Source of the DNA: Teredinibacter franksiae
Lineage (GTDB): Bacteria > Pseudomonadota > Gammaproteobacteria > Pseudomonadales > Cellvibrionaceae
NCBI RefSeq assembly: GCF_014218805.1
Contig: NZ_JACJUV010000008.1
Coordinates: 62,001-126,000, forward strand
DNA length: 64,000 nucleotides
Direction of reading: 5' to 3'
The position numbers and the translations under genes were made by a program. Below the pieces are notes generated by a model. The model was not told the DNA's origin. It searched no databases and saw nothing but the letters and a program-made list of their open reading frames with translations. Below are positions 47,955 to 59,698 of this stretch, one piece after another; the first letter of the stretch is position 1; each line of letters opens with the position of its first letter.

Positions 47955-47978
47955 GGCTCGGTGTAGTACGACCGAGCC
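47955..47978. other. Hairpin between lpd and sucC
   Basis: Perfect 8-bp inverted repeat GGCTCGGT / ACCGAGCC with an 8-base loop and no T-run. It probably affects mRNA stability or partial termination inside the suc operon, setting different levels of lpd and sucCD. Confidence 0.6.
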
Positions 47979-48012
47979 AGGGTTTAACTGGGGAACGCTA
48001 TCCCAAAATTTA

Positions 48013-49545
<1,533 letters not shown>

Positions 49546-49556
49546 ATGGTGAAGTA

Positions 49557-50774
49557 TTAAAGCTCCAAGAGGATACGCGCTGGGTCTTCAATCATGTCTT
49601 TGATCGCCACCAAAAACTGTACAGCTTCTTTACCGTCGATAATACGGTGATCGTAGGACAGAGCAAGATACATCATAGGTAGGATTTTCACTTCTCCATT
49701 AACCGCCATTGGCCGTTCCTGAATTTTGTGCATACCCAAAATGGCAGCCTGCGGTGGATTCAAGATTGGAGTAGACAGCAGTGAACCAAATACACCACCG
49801 TTAGTAATAGTAAACGTACCGCCCTGCATTTCGTCGATACTGATTTTTCCATCACGCCCGCGTAAACCAAAGTCGCGTACACCGTTTTCAATTTCGGCAA
49901 TACTCATGTTTTCTACGTTACGCAGCACAGGAACAACAAGACCTTTAGCGGTTGAAACCGCCACGCCAATATCTTGATAACCGTGATAGACAATGTCGTT
50001 CGCATCTATTGAAGCATTCACCGCAGGAATACGACGCAGGGCTTCTACGGCGGCTTTAACAAAAAAGCCCATAAAACCTAAGCGCGTGCCATTATGGGTT
50101 TTTTCGAACTGATCTTTATACTGTTTACGCAGAGCCATTACCGGCCCCATGTTCACTTCGTTAAACGTTGTGAGCATGGCAGTAGATTGCGTTGCCGATA
50201 GTAACCGTTCGGCAATTATCGCGCGAAGACGCGTCATAGGTACGCGTTTTTCAACTCTCTCGCCGGTCATTTCTGCAACCGGAGCGCTGGGAGCCGCAAT
50301 TTTGGCAGCCGGTGCCGGAGCAGCTGCTGGAGCTGGCGCAGCAGGCTGCGTGAAGTTTGCGACATCTTCTTTGGTTATACGGCCCGCTTTGCCGGTACCC
50401 GTTACAAGCGCTAAATTGATACCGCGCTCTTCAGCCAACTTTTTGGCTGCTGGAGCCGCGATAATGTCGTTACCACTGGTAGCGGCTGATGCGCTATCAC
50501 CAGCACTTGCTGTAGGCGCCCCAGCAGCGGCGGCGTCGCCTTCTTCAAAGATAGCGATAACTTCGTTACTCACAACGATATCGCCCTCTTCTTTCAGAAT
50601 TTGTTTCAGTACACCGGCGGCGGGCGCGGGCACTTCCTGAACGACCTTGTCGGTTTCGATATCGACAATGACTTCGTCTCGTGCGAATGCCTCGCCAGGC
50701 TGCTTGTGCCAGGTTGCGATTGTGCCTTCCTGAACAGATTCAGGAAACGTTGGGACTTTGATCTCGTTACTCAT
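49557..50774 (-). CDS. sucB: Dihydrolipoyllysine succinyltransferase (E2)
   Basis: Core of the 2-oxoglutarate dehydrogenase complex; transfers the succinyl group from E1 to CoA on a swinging lipoyl arm. An N-terminal lipoyl domain has the target lysine in [14 protein letters not shown] (about residue 43). An Ala/Pro-rich linker leads to a peripheral-subunit-binding domain ([35 protein letters not shown]), then a second Ala/Pro linker and the catalytic domain ending [17 protein letters not shown] with catalytic His. Length 405 is normal. The ATG at 50774 is preferred; a TTG two codons earlier has a better-spaced AAGGA but is unusual. Confidence 0.97.
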   Translation of the reverse strand: MSNEIKVPTFPESVQEGTIATWHKQPGEAFARDEVIVDIETDKVVQEVPAPAAGVLKQILKEEGDIVVSNEVIAIFEEGDAAAAGAPTASAGDSASAATSGNDIIAAPAAKKLAEERGINLALVTGTGKAGRITKEDVANFTQPAAPAPAAAPAPAAKIAAPSAPVAEMTGERVEKRVPMTRLRAIIAERLLSATQSTAMLTTFNEVNMGPVMALRKQYKDQFEKTHNGTRLGFMGFFVKAAVEALRRIPAVNASIDANDIVYHGYQDIGVAVSTAKGLVVPVLRNVENMSIAEIENGVRDFGLRGRDGKISIDEMQGGTFTITNGGVFGSLLSTPILNPPQAAILGMHKIQERPMAVNGEVKILPMMYLALSYDHRIIDGKEAVQFLVAIKDMIEDPARILLEL

Positions 50775-50834
50775 TTTCAAATGTGTCCTTTTCGCTTTTT
50801 GCGTAAAAACATTTTCTATTTAACACGTCAATAA

Positions 50835-53672
50835 TTAAACACTGGTATCCAGTGCTGCACTAACAAACTTATTAAGCTCATCGAGATGCGTAGACATATA
50901 ACCCGCTGCTGGAGCAGAAGAAGACGATCGACCTACATAGCGCAGGTAAGAGTCTTCATTAACTCGCTCGACAACACGACGCATGCGATGCTGACTTGCA
51001 TACCAAGCGCCTTGGTTCATCGGTTCTTCCTGGCACCAAACCACATCGTTAATATGTGCAAATGCCTTAAGTGCTACGCGGATATCTTCTTCGGGGAACG
51101 GATACAGCTGTTCAATGCGAATAAGCGCTACATCTTTTTCTTCACGCTCTTCACGCGCTTCGTATAAGTGGTAATAAACCTTACCGCTACAGAGTACGAC
51201 GCGTTTGGTTTCTTTTGGATCAACGGCATCATCACCAATGACCGACAAGAAAGTACCGTTAGCCAGCTCCTCTAATGAAGACGTAGCCAACTTGTGACGC
51301 AGAATCCATTTGGGGCTCATAACAACCAAGGGTCGACGCATAAGGCGAATAGCCTGACGGCGTAGCAAGTGATACACCTGCGCCGGCGTAGTAGGAATAC
51401 ACACTTGGATATTATGCTCGGCACATAACTGCATAAAACGCTCAAGCCGGGCGGATGAGTGCTCTGGCCCTTGGCCTTCGTAGCCGTGCGGCAATAACAT
51501 TGTTAAACCACAAAGGCGCTGCCATTTGTGTTCGCCACTGGTAATAAACTGATCAATAACCACCTGCGCACCGTTAGCAAAATCACCGAACTGCGCCTCC
51601 CAAATAACCATGCCACTCGGGGTGGTGGTTGCATAGCCGTACTCAAATGCTAACACGGCTTCTTCAGACAAAAACGAATCGTAAATATCAAAAGCTGGCT
51701 GATCTTCCTTTACATTCTGGAGAGGAACATAAAGTTCGCCATCTTTTTGGTTGTGAACAACCGCATGGCGATGGGAGAACGTGCCGCGACCAACATCCTG
51801 GCCGGTTAAACGCACAGCATAATCTTGCTTTAACAAGGTTGCGTAGGCTAGCGTTTCGGCCATACCCCAGTTTATAGGCAGTGCACCACCGGCCATTTTG
51901 CGGCGGTCGTCATAAATTTTAGCCACTTGGCGCTGTACCTGAACGCCATCGGGAATAGACGTTACCTGCTCGGCTAACGCCTGCAAATCTTTCAGTGGAT
52001 AAGTGCTGTCGTAGGGCGTCTGCCAATCGTGGCCGATATAGGGGCTCCAATCTACAAACAAGGATGAATCGGGTTCACTCACCAAACCATGGGCAACATG
52101 TTCACCGCGATCCAATGCCGCGCGGTAATCATTTGACATAGTTTCCGCGTCTTCTGCACTTATAACGCCTTCGTTCACCAACTGCTCGGCGTACAAAGTA
52201 CGTGTGGTTTTATGCGCACGGATGGCTTTGTACATAACCGGCTGAGTGGCTGATGGTTCGTCGGTCTCGTTATGGCCGCGTCGGCGATAGCAGACTAAGT
52301 CGAGTACTACATCTTTACCAAACTCGTTGCGATAATCGGCAGCAAGGTTTGTTAAGTAGGCAACAGCTTCTGGGTCATCACCGTTAACATGAAAGATGGG
52401 TGCTTCGATCATTTTGGCTACATCAGTAGCATAATCGGTAGAGCGAGCGTCTTCGGCCCGACTGGTGGTAAAGCCAACTTGATTATTGATAACAATATGG
52501 ACGGTTCCACCGGTTTTATAGGCACGTGTTTGAGACATTTGGAATGTCTCCATAACCACACCCTGCCCTGCAAACGCAGCGTCGCCGTGGATAACCACCG
52601 GTACAACTTTATTGCCCCGCGTATCGTCACGGCGGTCTTGGCGAGCCCTTACAGACCCTTCGACCACGGGCGATACAATTTCCAAATGCGAAGGGTTGAA
52701 GGCCAGTGCCAAGTGCATTTCACCGCCGGGGGTCATCACGTTTGATGAGAAGCCCTGGTGATATTTTACGTCACCGGAGGTATCGACAAGCTTTTTGCCC
52801 TCAAACTCACTGAACAGAGCCGTGGGGTTTTTGCCTAGTATATTCACCAAGGTATTCAAGCGACCACGGTGCGCCATACCAATAACCATTTCCTTGGCAC
52901 CATAGCCACCGCAACGGTTAATGAGCGTATCCATGAGTGGGATAAAGCTCTCGCCACCCTCCAGGCCAAACCGTTTAGTACCGGGGTACTTACTGTCCAA
53001 ATGGCGTTCAAGGCCTTCGGCAGCGGTTAAACGACTGAGAATATGGCGTTTAAACTTGGCACCATAATCCGGTGTTGAGCGGCTGCTTTCTAGGCGTTGC
53101 AACAACCAACGACGCTCTTCGTAGTTGGTAATATGCATAACCTCGGCGCCGATATTTTGGCAAAAGGTCTTTTCGAGATCAGCAATAAGACCCTTGAGCG
53201 AGGATTCTTTGTAACCGAATGATAGGTCACCGGTTTGGAATACGGAGTCGAGGTCGGCGGCGTTTAAACCGTGGAAGGCGAGGTCCAGATCCTGCGGCGC
53301 TTTTTTTGTTCGCAGGTTCAATGGATCGACATTGGCTTTCTGATGACCGCTCAGGCGATAAGCATTGACTAGCTGAACAACCTCAACCTGCTTTCGCTCG
53401 TGCGCAATATTCTCCGCACCTTCACCGGGCGCAACCATGGGCCGGGCTCTATTTCGGCCCAGTAATTCAAAATATTCGATAATTTCAGAGTGACGAACAT
53501 CCGACCCCATACCGCCATTAACGGTAGGTAGCTGATCGAAATAATCACGCCATTGCTCCGGAACTGATGCCGGATCCTGAAGATAGGACTCGTAGACTTC
53601 CTCAACATAGGCAGCATTACTGCCGGATATGTGGCCCGTTTTCCAAAGGGCCTCCATCACACTTTCTTGCAT
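50835..53672 (-). CDS. sucA: 2-oxoglutarate dehydrogenase E1 component
   Basis: Thiamine-diphosphate enzyme that decarboxylates 2-oxoglutarate and succinylates the lipoyl group of SucB. The N-terminal part holds the short motif SYLQDPASVPEQWRDYF, which binds E2. The TPP/metal site is in GDAAFAGQGVV and HVNGDDPEAV; AHRGRLNTLVNILGK and CYRRRGHNETDEP are family signatures, and the C-terminal transketolase-like domain includes LPHGYEGQGPEHSSARLERF. At 945 residues it is full length. It lies about 400 bases after sdhB; the gap 53673-54071 contains a hairpin but no gene, so sucA may have both read-through and its own promoter. Confidence 0.98.
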   Translation of the reverse strand: MQESVMEALWKTGHISGSNAAYVEEVYESYLQDPASVPEQWRDYFDQLPTVNGGMGSDVRHSEIIEYFELLGRNRARPMVAPGEGAENIAHERKQVEVVQLVNAYRLSGHQKANVDPLNLRTKKAPQDLDLAFHGLNAADLDSVFQTGDLSFGYKESSLKGLIADLEKTFCQNIGAEVMHITNYEERRWLLQRLESSRSTPDYGAKFKRHILSRLTAAEGLERHLDSKYPGTKRFGLEGGESFIPLMDTLINRCGGYGAKEMVIGMAHRGRLNTLVNILGKNPTALFSEFEGKKLVDTSGDVKYHQGFSSNVMTPGGEMHLALAFNPSHLEIVSPVVEGSVRARQDRRDDTRGNKVVPVVIHGDAAFAGQGVVMETFQMSQTRAYKTGGTVHIVINNQVGFTTSRAEDARSTDYATDVAKMIEAPIFHVNGDDPEAVAYLTNLAADYRNEFGKDVVLDLVCYRRRGHNETDEPSATQPVMYKAIRAHKTTRTLYAEQLVNEGVISAEDAETMSNDYRAALDRGEHVAHGLVSEPDSSLFVDWSPYIGHDWQTPYDSTYPLKDLQALAEQVTSIPDGVQVQRQVAKIYDDRRKMAGGALPINWGMAETLAYATLLKQDYAVRLTGQDVGRGTFSHRHAVVHNQKDGELYVPLQNVKEDQPAFDIYDSFLSEEAVLAFEYGYATTTPSGMVIWEAQFGDFANGAQVVIDQFITSGEHKWQRLCGLTMLLPHGYEGQGPEHSSARLERFMQLCAEHNIQVCIPTTPAQVYHLLRRQAIRLMRRPLVVMSPKWILRHKLATSSLEELANGTFLSVIGDDAVDPKETKRVVLCSGKVYYHLYEAREEREEKDVALIRIEQLYPFPEEDIRVALKAFAHINDVVWCQEEPMNQGAWYASQHRMRRVVERVNEDSYLRYVGRSSSSAPAAGYMSTHLDELNKFVSAALDTSV

Positions 53673-53918
53673 GGTTTATTTACCACCTTCAAATACCAGC
53701 TCTTTTTGGAGCTGCTGAACACGCTAATAATTGTTTGCCGTAGAACTTTTACATTAGCCCAAGCACAATCTGTAGATTGGAAAATGCAAAACTCCCCTTG
53801 TCTGGCACGACTCTCAAGCAACCCGGATCACGAGTCCGCTCGAAGCCGCCTCCTTCGCCAATAAGTAAAGATAACCCAATACTCTAGCTTGAAAAACCCC
53901 TTACTTATATTGAAAGAA

Positions 53919-53947
53919 ACCGGAGCGGCATTAAGCAAAACTCCGGT
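53919..53947 (-). terminator. Probable partial terminator between sdhB and sucA
   Basis: Stem ACCGGAG / CTCCGGT (7 bp, 15-base loop); on the minus strand it is followed by the T-rich TTCTTTCAAT. Likely reduces read-through from sdhCDAB into sucAB. The rest of the 53673-54071 gap shows nothing else. Confidence 0.45.
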
Positions 53948-54071
53948 AACCTCTTTTTTCTGTAACCCATTTAAAAGTTACGGAAGTACTATAAACCTAG
54001 TTTCACTGTACTACTCACTGTGCTACTCACCTAATACTCGCCGAATACCCACTTAACACTCACTGTTATTA

Positions 54072-54776
54072 CTAGGCGCCGCGATGTAAAAGCATACTGC
54101 GAATATGACCAATTGCACGTGTGGGGTTCAAACCTTTCGGACAAACATCCACGCAATTTTGAATACCGTGACAGCGGAATACACTGAACGGATCATCAAG
54201 TTTAGCCAAGCGCTCATTGGTAGCGGTGTCGCGGCTATCAGCCAGAAAACGATACGCTTGTAACAAGCCCGCAGGGCCAATAAATTTGTCAGGATTCCAC
54301 CAAAACGATGGGCAGCTGGTTGAGCAGCACGCGCATAAAATACACTCGTAAAGACCGTCCAGTTTTTCACGCTCTTCCAAAGACTGCAAACGCTCGATAG
54401 CCGGTGGTGGGTTATCGTTCTGGAGGAATGGATCAACCTTAAGGAACTGTGTGTAAAACTGGCTCATATCGATAATGAGGTCCCGAATAACCGGAAGCCC
54501 TGGCAGCGGGCGAAGAACCAATTTATTCTTCTTTACGCAGTCACTCAGGGGCGTAACACAGGCCAAACCGTTTTTACCCGCAATGTTCAGCCCATCGGAG
54601 CCGCACACGCCTTCACGACATGAACGCCGGAAAGTGAGCGTAGGATCTTCGGCTTTTAACATTTCCAATACATCCAGCACCATCAGGTCTTTACCTTGAG
54701 TGTCTACCTCATAGGCCTGCATGTAAGGCTCTTTATCCGTTTCCGGGTTGTAGCGATAAACTTCAACTTTCAACAT
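54072..54776 (-). CDS. sdhB: Succinate dehydrogenase iron-sulfur subunit
   Basis: Electron-wire subunit of complex II at the cytoplasmic face of the inner membrane; passes electrons from SdhA flavin to quinone. Three clusters' ligands are visible: SCREGVCGSDGLNIAGKNG...C for [2Fe-2S] in the N-terminal plant-ferredoxin part, CILCACCSTSCPSFWW for [4Fe-4S], and CHGIQNCVDVCPKGLNP for the [3Fe-4S] and shared Cys. Length 234 is standard. It begins 18 bases after sdhA and ends the sdh unit. Confidence 0.98.
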   Translation of the reverse strand: MLKVEVYRYNPETDKEPYMQAYEVDTQGKDLMVLDVLEMLKAEDPTLTFRRSCREGVCGSDGLNIAGKNGLACVTPLSDCVKKNKLVLRPLPGLPVIRDLIIDMSQFYTQFLKVDPFLQNDNPPPAIERLQSLEEREKLDGLYECILCACCSTSCPSFWWNPDKFIGPAGLLQAYRFLADSRDTATNERLAKLDDPFSVFRCHGIQNCVDVCPKGLNPTRAIGHIRSMLLHRGA

Positions 54777-54794
54777 AGTTACCTACACCCCTTA

Positions 54795-56567
54795 TTAATA
54801 AGTACGAACTTTTGGTTCGAATGCTTCCATGGTTTTTGGCGCAAAATTAACATCGCGCTTGCCCACACGCTTATCGCTTGGGAAGTACATAGAATGGCAT
54901 AACCAGTTTTCATCATCACGTACTTGGAAATCTTCGCGGGCATGGGCGCCGCGAGATTCTTTGCGTTCCTCTGCTGCAATAGCCGTTGCTTCTGCAACTT
55001 CGAACAGGTTTTGAACTTCCAGCGCTTCTATTCGAGCCGTATTAAAGGCATTACTTTTATCGACGAGCGTTAGGTTTTCAATACGACCGCGCAGATCGGC
55101 TAATTTCTTAATGCCTTCCTGCATGAACTCACCATTACGGAATACACCAAAGTGATTCTGCATAATATTTTGCAGCTCGGTACGCAAAACAGAAGCGTTC
55201 TCGCCTTCGGTGCTGGTATTTAATTTATTCAGCCGAGACATTGAAGCTTCGAGATCAGATTCGGAAGGGTCACGTAACTCAATGCCTTCGCGTAAAGATT
55301 TCTCAATATACAAACCTGACGCACGACCAAATACAACTAAATCGAGCAGTGAATTTCCGCCTAAACGGTTTGCGCCGTGAACAGAAACACAGGCTACCTC
55401 ACCACACGCATAAAAACCTTCAACAACTTCGTCTTCACCCTTGGCATTGGGTACGAGGACCTGGCCGTTAACGTTGGTAGGAATTCCGCCCATCATGTAA
55501 TGGCACGTGGGCACAACCGGAATAGGCTCTTTTATAGGGTCGGCATGGGCAAAAGTACGGGACAATTCAAGGATACCCGGCAGTCGCTGATTTAGCGTGT
55601 CTGCACCCAAATGGTCGAGTTTCAGGAATACGTGATCGCCATTTTCGCCGCAACCGCGCCCTTCGAGTATTTCCATAACCATTGAGCGAGCAACAACATC
55701 GCGTCCGGCAAGGTCTTTGGCATTGGGCGCATAGCGCTCCATAAAACGCTCACCATCTTTGTTTACCAAATAACCGCCTTCACCGCGGCAACCTTCGGTT
55801 ACAAGTACACCAGCGCCGTGGATACCGGTTGGGTGAAACTGCCACATTTCGATATCTTGTACGGGAAAGCCCGCACGTAATGACATACCAATACCATCGC
55901 CGGTATTAATGTGAGCATTTGTGGTTGATGCAAAGATACGACCAGCACCACCCGTAGCCAATACCGTGGCCTTGGATTTAATGTGGACAACTTCGCCATC
56001 TTCCATGTTAATAGCAATTACGCCACAAACAGCGCCGTCTTGGTTTTTAACCAGGTCTACAGCAAACCATTCGTTTAAGAAAACAGTCTCATTTTTAACA
56101 TTGCCCTGGTAGAGCGCGTGCAACAGTGCGTGACCGGTACGGTCTGCCGCAGCACAGGTTCTTGCAGCCTGCCCACCGCGGCCAAAGTCTTTAGACTGGC
56201 CACCAAACGGACGCTGGTATATACGGCCGTTTTCAGTACGAGAAAAGGGTAACCCCATATGCTCCAGTTCGAATACCGCTTCGGGGCCGACTGAACACAT
56301 ATATTCAATGGCATCTTGGTCGCCAATGTAATCTGACCCTTTTACGGTGTCATACATGTGCCAGCGCCAATCGTCTTCTGGGTCAGAGCTTCCAATTGCG
56401 CAAGTAATACCGCCCTGCGCCGATACTGTGTGGGAGCGTGTGGGAAATACCTTGGTGACAACCGCGGTTTTAAAACCAGACTGTGCCATTTGAAGAGCCG
56501 CGCGCATACCGGCACCGCCGCCACCAACAACAATACCGTCGAATGAAATTGTTCTGATATTCGCCAT
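54795..56567 (-). CDS. sdhA: Succinate dehydrogenase flavoprotein subunit
   Basis: Catalytic subunit of complex II, oxidising succinate to fumarate. Dinucleotide loop [19 protein letters not shown] at the N-terminus; the covalent-FAD histidine in [14 protein letters not shown]; active-site blocks [23 protein letters not shown] and [18 protein letters not shown]-terminal helix bundle with [17 protein letters not shown]. 590 residues, standard. The start overlaps the sdhD stop by one base, so sdhD and sdhA are coupled. Confidence 0.98.
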   Translation of the reverse strand: MANIRTISFDGIVVGGGGAGMRAALQMAQSGFKTAVVTKVFPTRSHTVSAQGGITCAIGSSDPEDDWRWHMYDTVKGSDYIGDQDAIEYMCSVGPEAVFELEHMGLPFSRTENGRIYQRPFGGQSKDFGRGGQAARTCAAADRTGHALLHALYQGNVKNETVFLNEWFAVDLVKNQDGAVCGVIAINMEDGEVVHIKSKATVLATGGAGRIFASTTNAHINTGDGIGMSLRAGFPVQDIEMWQFHPTGIHGAGVLVTEGCRGEGGYLVNKDGERFMERYAPNAKDLAGRDVVARSMVMEILEGRGCGENGDHVFLKLDHLGADTLNQRLPGILELSRTFAHADPIKEPIPVVPTCHYMMGGIPTNVNGQVLVPNAKGEDEVVEGFYACGEVACVSVHGANRLGGNSLLDLVVFGRASGLYIEKSLREGIELRDPSESDLEASMSRLNKLNTSTEGENASVLRTELQNIMQNHFGVFRNGEFMQEGIKKLADLRGRIENLTLVDKSNAFNTARIEALEVQNLFEVAEATAIAAEERKESRGAHAREDFQVRDDENWLCHSMYFPSDKRVGKRDVNFAPKTMEAFEPKVRTY

Positions 56568-56938
56568 TAACTAAACCCCCACAGGATTTCAACACCCCAA
56601 ACCAGAAATGAAATACTGATGAGTGCATAAATAAGAAGGGCAAGCATACGCAACTTAAGTGCGGCATTACCAATCATACGCGTTGTTATGTAGTCGGTTA
56701 ATACGCCCCACAGGCCAATCCAGCCGTGGGCAATCGTACAAACCAAAACTAAGAGGCTGAAAATACGCATCCACAGCTGGTCAAACAAACCGCTCCATTC
56801 CCCGTACGTCAACCCCGGATGCAGGACAATAAAACCCACTACAACCACGGTATACACAGCCAGCACAACAGCGCTAAAGCGTTGTACTAACCAATCGTAG
56901 AGGCCACTGCGCCCCCAGCTTGTAACGGCCGTTACCAT
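56567..56938 (-). CDS. sdhD: Succinate dehydrogenase membrane anchor subunit
   Basis: Small three-helix inner-membrane anchor which with SdhC holds haem b and the quinone site. Helices are seen at residues about 13-36 ([20 protein letters not shown]), 52-80 and 95-118. The haem/quinone block reads [18 protein letters not shown] with the conserved His. The ATG at 56938 has GGGAG 7 bases upstream and is preferred over a TTG two codons earlier. It overlaps sdhC by 7 bases and sdhA by one. Confidence 0.94.
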   Translation of the reverse strand: MVTAVTSWGRSGLYDWLVQRFSAVVLAVYTVVVVGFIVLHPGLTYGEWSGLFDQLWMRIFSLLVLVCTIAHGWIGLWGVLTDYITTRMIGNAALKLRMLALLIYALISISFLVWGVEILWGFS

Positions 56939-57306
56939 ACCCAAACTCCCGCACCAATGATGAATACAATTGAGAGAAACAACGTAATTTTCGCGCCCAG
57001 CTTGCCCCCTTCGAGACTTTCACCGTAGCCCATATCCATGATCAAGTGCCTAACACCCGCCACAAAATGATAGGCCAGCGCTGCAAGCACACCCCATAGA
57101 ATGATTTTCGCCCAAAGGGCGGAGAGTATCTCACCAAGCGCGTTAAAACTTTCCTCGGAGGAAAGACTCATATCGAGCATTAACAGCAGCAGGATGACAC
57201 CCGCCAACATAACAACGCCAGAAACGCGATGGAGTATCGAAACGATCGCCGTTATAGGAAACTTAATTGTGGAGAGATCCAAATTAACAGGTCTGTTATT
57301 TTTCAC
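56932..57306 (-). CDS. sdhC: Succinate dehydrogenase cytochrome b556 subunit
   Basis: First gene of sdhCDAB; inner-membrane anchor with the haem ligand. NRPVNLDLSTIKFPITAIVSILHRVSGV is the family start, with the Ser and Arg of the quinone site, and the haem His lies in YHFVAGVRHLIMDMGYG. Three membrane helices; length 124. The GTG at 57306 is chosen as start because it fits the usual N-terminus of the family. The frame stays open upstream to a TTG at 57345. A good promoter lies about 280 bases upstream. Confidence 0.93.
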   Translation of the reverse strand: MKNNRPVNLDLSTIKFPITAIVSILHRVSGVVMLAGVILLLLMLDMSLSSEESFNALGEILSALWAKIILWGVLAALAYHFVAGVRHLIMDMGYGESLEGGKLGAKITLFLSIVFIIGAGVWVW

Positions 57307-57581
57307 GGTTTTGTCGCACCTTAACTTTACCGGGTTTGTATACAACTAAAATTCAGTAGCCAGAATTCAGTACTGCCCTTGCCCGCTCGCTCACCCGCAA
57401 GTGTTGGGCCCGGCCGACCTACTTGAGCATTATTTGCTCAAAAAAACTGGGCGAAGCCACACCAACATCCCTACGAGCTGATGAAAACCGGATCGAGTTT
57501 ACTGAATATGTTAGGGAAGGCGAAATTAGTGATAAATGCGCCATAACCTTGTGCGCGAATGCGCTGTCGGAAACGCGCCGA

Positions 57582-57610
57582 ATTATAGTGAGCCAATAGT
57601 GAAATTACAA
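57582..57610 (-). promoter_or_regulatory. Sigma-70 promoter of the sdhCDAB operon
   Basis: Minus strand: TTGTAA (57610-57605), 17-base spacer, perfect TATAAT (57587-57582). It gives a leader of roughly 270 bases before the sdhC GTG. Confidence 0.65.
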
Positions 57611-57729
57611 ATGTTTATAAGCACTTAGGCCTGACCAACCAAGCCTGTTATGGCATTTAACGCACCATTTTGGGGTGCCCCCCCAAAAAAATCACCACAA
57701 TCGACCATAACGTCTAAAATTCAACCATT

Positions 57730-57755
57730 CCAGCTTTAGTAAAGCAGGTTTTTTT
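57730..57755 (+). terminator. Plus-strand intrinsic-terminator-like element
   Basis: CC-A-GCTTT, loop AGT, AAAGC-A-GG (one A-A mismatch) followed by seven T. It lies upstream of the gltA promoter and downstream of the start of sdhC transcription, so on the plus strand there is no annotated gene for it to end. A further hairpin TTTTGGGG / CCCCAAAA sits at 57668-57688. Confidence 0.5.
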
Positions 57756-57799
57756 GATTCTGCTCAGCGCAAGACTACACCTTCTGAGAGAAAATTCTC

Positions 57800-57805
57800 T
57801 ATAAT
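57800..57805 (+). promoter_or_regulatory. Probable -10 box of gltA
   Basis: Perfect TATAAT with no good -35 at the right distance, which suggests activator dependence. The leader to the gltA ATG would be about 355 bases. Confidence 0.4.
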
Positions 57806-57842
57806 CTGGCCTCTTCACGGTGACATCACCCTGAGAGCTTGT

Positions 57843-57870
57843 GGTATTAGCCCGTTTTTTGGCCAATACC
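57843..57870 (+). other. Structured hairpin in the gltA leader
   Basis: GGTATT-A-GCC, loop, GGC-C-AATACC: 9 pairs with one mismatch. It would form in the 5' untranslated region of gltA. The rest of 57871-58150 shows no gene. Confidence 0.5.
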
Positions 57871-58167
57871 CAAAGGGAACCAGGTTGCAGTCACCGTACA
57901 TGAGCAAAACCATTGGCGTAATAAAATACTACCAAGGAGGGATGCTCTGAAGTACCTCAGTTGCAATATACTGATCTCTCGATACCTCACCTTCCCACTA
58001 TAGATACAAGGAATGGCGGGTATCAGCATTAAATAACAAGCGAAGGGGTATAAAGCACCCCATCGCATCTCGAGTGATTGCCCAAAAAGTAGTCGCGCAA
58101 CTTATAGTTCTTGTGCATTTTCCCTTAGTTTTTTGGTTGCACATTTTTTGTTACACAGGAGTCCGAA

Positions 58168-59481
58168 ATGACTGATAAGAAAGCAAACCTTACGGTCGAA
58201 GGCCTGGATGGTTCAATTGATCTGCCCGTTTACTCAGGCACGATTGGCCCCGATGTCATCGATGTCAGAGCTTTAACCGGCAAAGGATACTTCACTTATG
58301 ATCCCGGCTTTGTTTCTACCGCGTCCTGCGAATCTAAAATTACCTATATTGACGGTGACGCCGGGGTTCTTCTTCACCGCGGGTACCCCATTGAAGTTCT
58401 TGCCAATCAGTCTGACTATTTAGAAACTTGCTACCTTTTGCTTCACGGTGAGCTGCCCTCACAAAGCGAATACAGTGAGTTTGTCAAAATCATCACCAAT
58501 CACACCATGGTCCACGAGTCGATTTCCCGCTTTTTCCGCGGTTTCCACTACGACTCACACCCAATGGCGATGATGTGCGGCATTGTAGGCGCCCTGTCGG
58601 CCTTCTACCATGACTCGCTCGACATCAACAACGCGCGCCATCGTATTATTTCTGCCCACCGCCTTATTGCAAAAGTACCGACCCTCGCAGCCATGTGCTA
58701 CAAGCACTCTCAAGGTCAGCCCTTCATGTACCCAGACAACAACCTGGGCTATGCAGAAAACTTCCTGCACATGATGTTCGGTACACCGTGCAACGACCCA
58801 GACGTTAACCCCGTTATCGCCCGCGCCATGGACCGTATATTCCTGCTGCATGCCGACCACGAGCAAAACGCCTCTACGTCCACTGTACGCCTCGCAGGCT
58901 CATCAGGCGCTAACCCCTTCGCATGTATCGCAGCGGGCATTGCAACGCTGTGGGGGCCTGCTCACGGCGGCGCCAACGAAGCCGTGCTGAATATGCTCGA
59001 AGAAATTGGCGACGAAAAGAATATCGATAAATTTGTAGCTCGCGCAAAAGACAAAGATGACCCCTTCCGCTTGATGGGCTTTGGTCACCGCGTATACAAA
59101 AACTTCGACCCACGCGCACGGGTAATGAAAGAAACCTGTGATGAAGTGCTTGAGGAGCTGGGCCTAGAAAACGATCCGCTGCTTAAAATCGCTAAGCGTC
59201 TAGAAAAAATCGCTCTGGAAGACGAGTACTTCATCGAGAAGAAACTCTACCCCAATGTTGATTTCTACTCAGGCATTATCATGAAGGCTATTGGTATTCC
59301 TACCGACATGTTCACGGTAATATTCGCTACCGGGCGCACCGTTGGCTGGATTGCCCACTGGCACGAAATGATTACCGACGGCTACAAAATTGGACGCCCT
59401 CGTCAGCTGTATACCGGTGCACCTACTCGCGACTTCCCAGCGCGAGATTCACGCACCGATGCCAACCCCTCTAATTTCTAA
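58168..59481 (+). CDS. gltA: Citrate synthase (type II)
   Basis: Entry enzyme of the TCA cycle, condensing acetyl-CoA and oxaloacetate. Catalytic histidines are visible in [20 protein letters not shown] and [14 protein letters not shown], the catalytic Asp in [11 protein letters not shown]. At 437 residues with an extended N-terminal beta domain it is the hexameric gammaproteobacterial type that is usually inhibited by NADH. CAGGAG precedes the ATG by 6 bases. It is divergent from sdhCDAB across a regulatory gap, the classical arrangement. Confidence 0.98.
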   Translation: MTDKKANLTVEGLDGSIDLPVYSGTIGPDVIDVRALTGKGYFTYDPGFVSTASCESKITYIDGDAGVLLHRGYPIEVLANQSDYLETCYLLLHGELPSQSEYSEFVKIITNHTMVHESISRFFRGFHYDSHPMAMMCGIVGALSAFYHDSLDINNARHRIISAHRLIAKVPTLAAMCYKHSQGQPFMYPDNNLGYAENFLHMMFGTPCNDPDVNPVIARAMDRIFLLHADHEQNASTSTVRLAGSSGANPFACIAAGIATLWGPAHGGANEAVLNMLEEIGDEKNIDKFVARAKDKDDPFRLMGFGHRVYKNFDPRARVMKETCDEVLEELGLENDPLLKIAKRLEKIALEDEYFIEKKLYPNVDFYSGIIMKAIGIPTDMFTVIFATGRTVGWIAHWHEMITDGYKIGRPRQLYTGAPTRDFPARDSRTDANPSNF

Positions 59482-59500
59482 TTTTTAGAAATACCGCCAG

Positions 59501-59532
59501 AAAGGCCGCCTGCTTCGCACGCGGCCTTTTTT
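59501..59532 (+). terminator. Intrinsic terminator of gltA
   Basis: Stem AAAGGCCGC / GCGGCCTTT (9 bp) with an 11-base loop and a T-run, 20 bases after the stop. Confidence 0.88.
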
Positions 59533-59698
59533 ATTACCCTTTTTCCACTTTTATTGCACTCTTTCCTTTGGGTTAAGCCTTGAATTTCGATTTCGAGGCA
59601 CAATTTTTCGGAACTCATAATAACAAAGCATACTCATAGCCCTGCTCAGTCATACTGGGATCAGTTAACAAACGATTACAACAAGATTGGAGTCATTG

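Noticed and set aside
57843..57870. TPP or other known riboswitch in the gltA leader
   Set aside because: A CTGAGAG string is nearby but the conserved TPP core blocks and pairing are absent.
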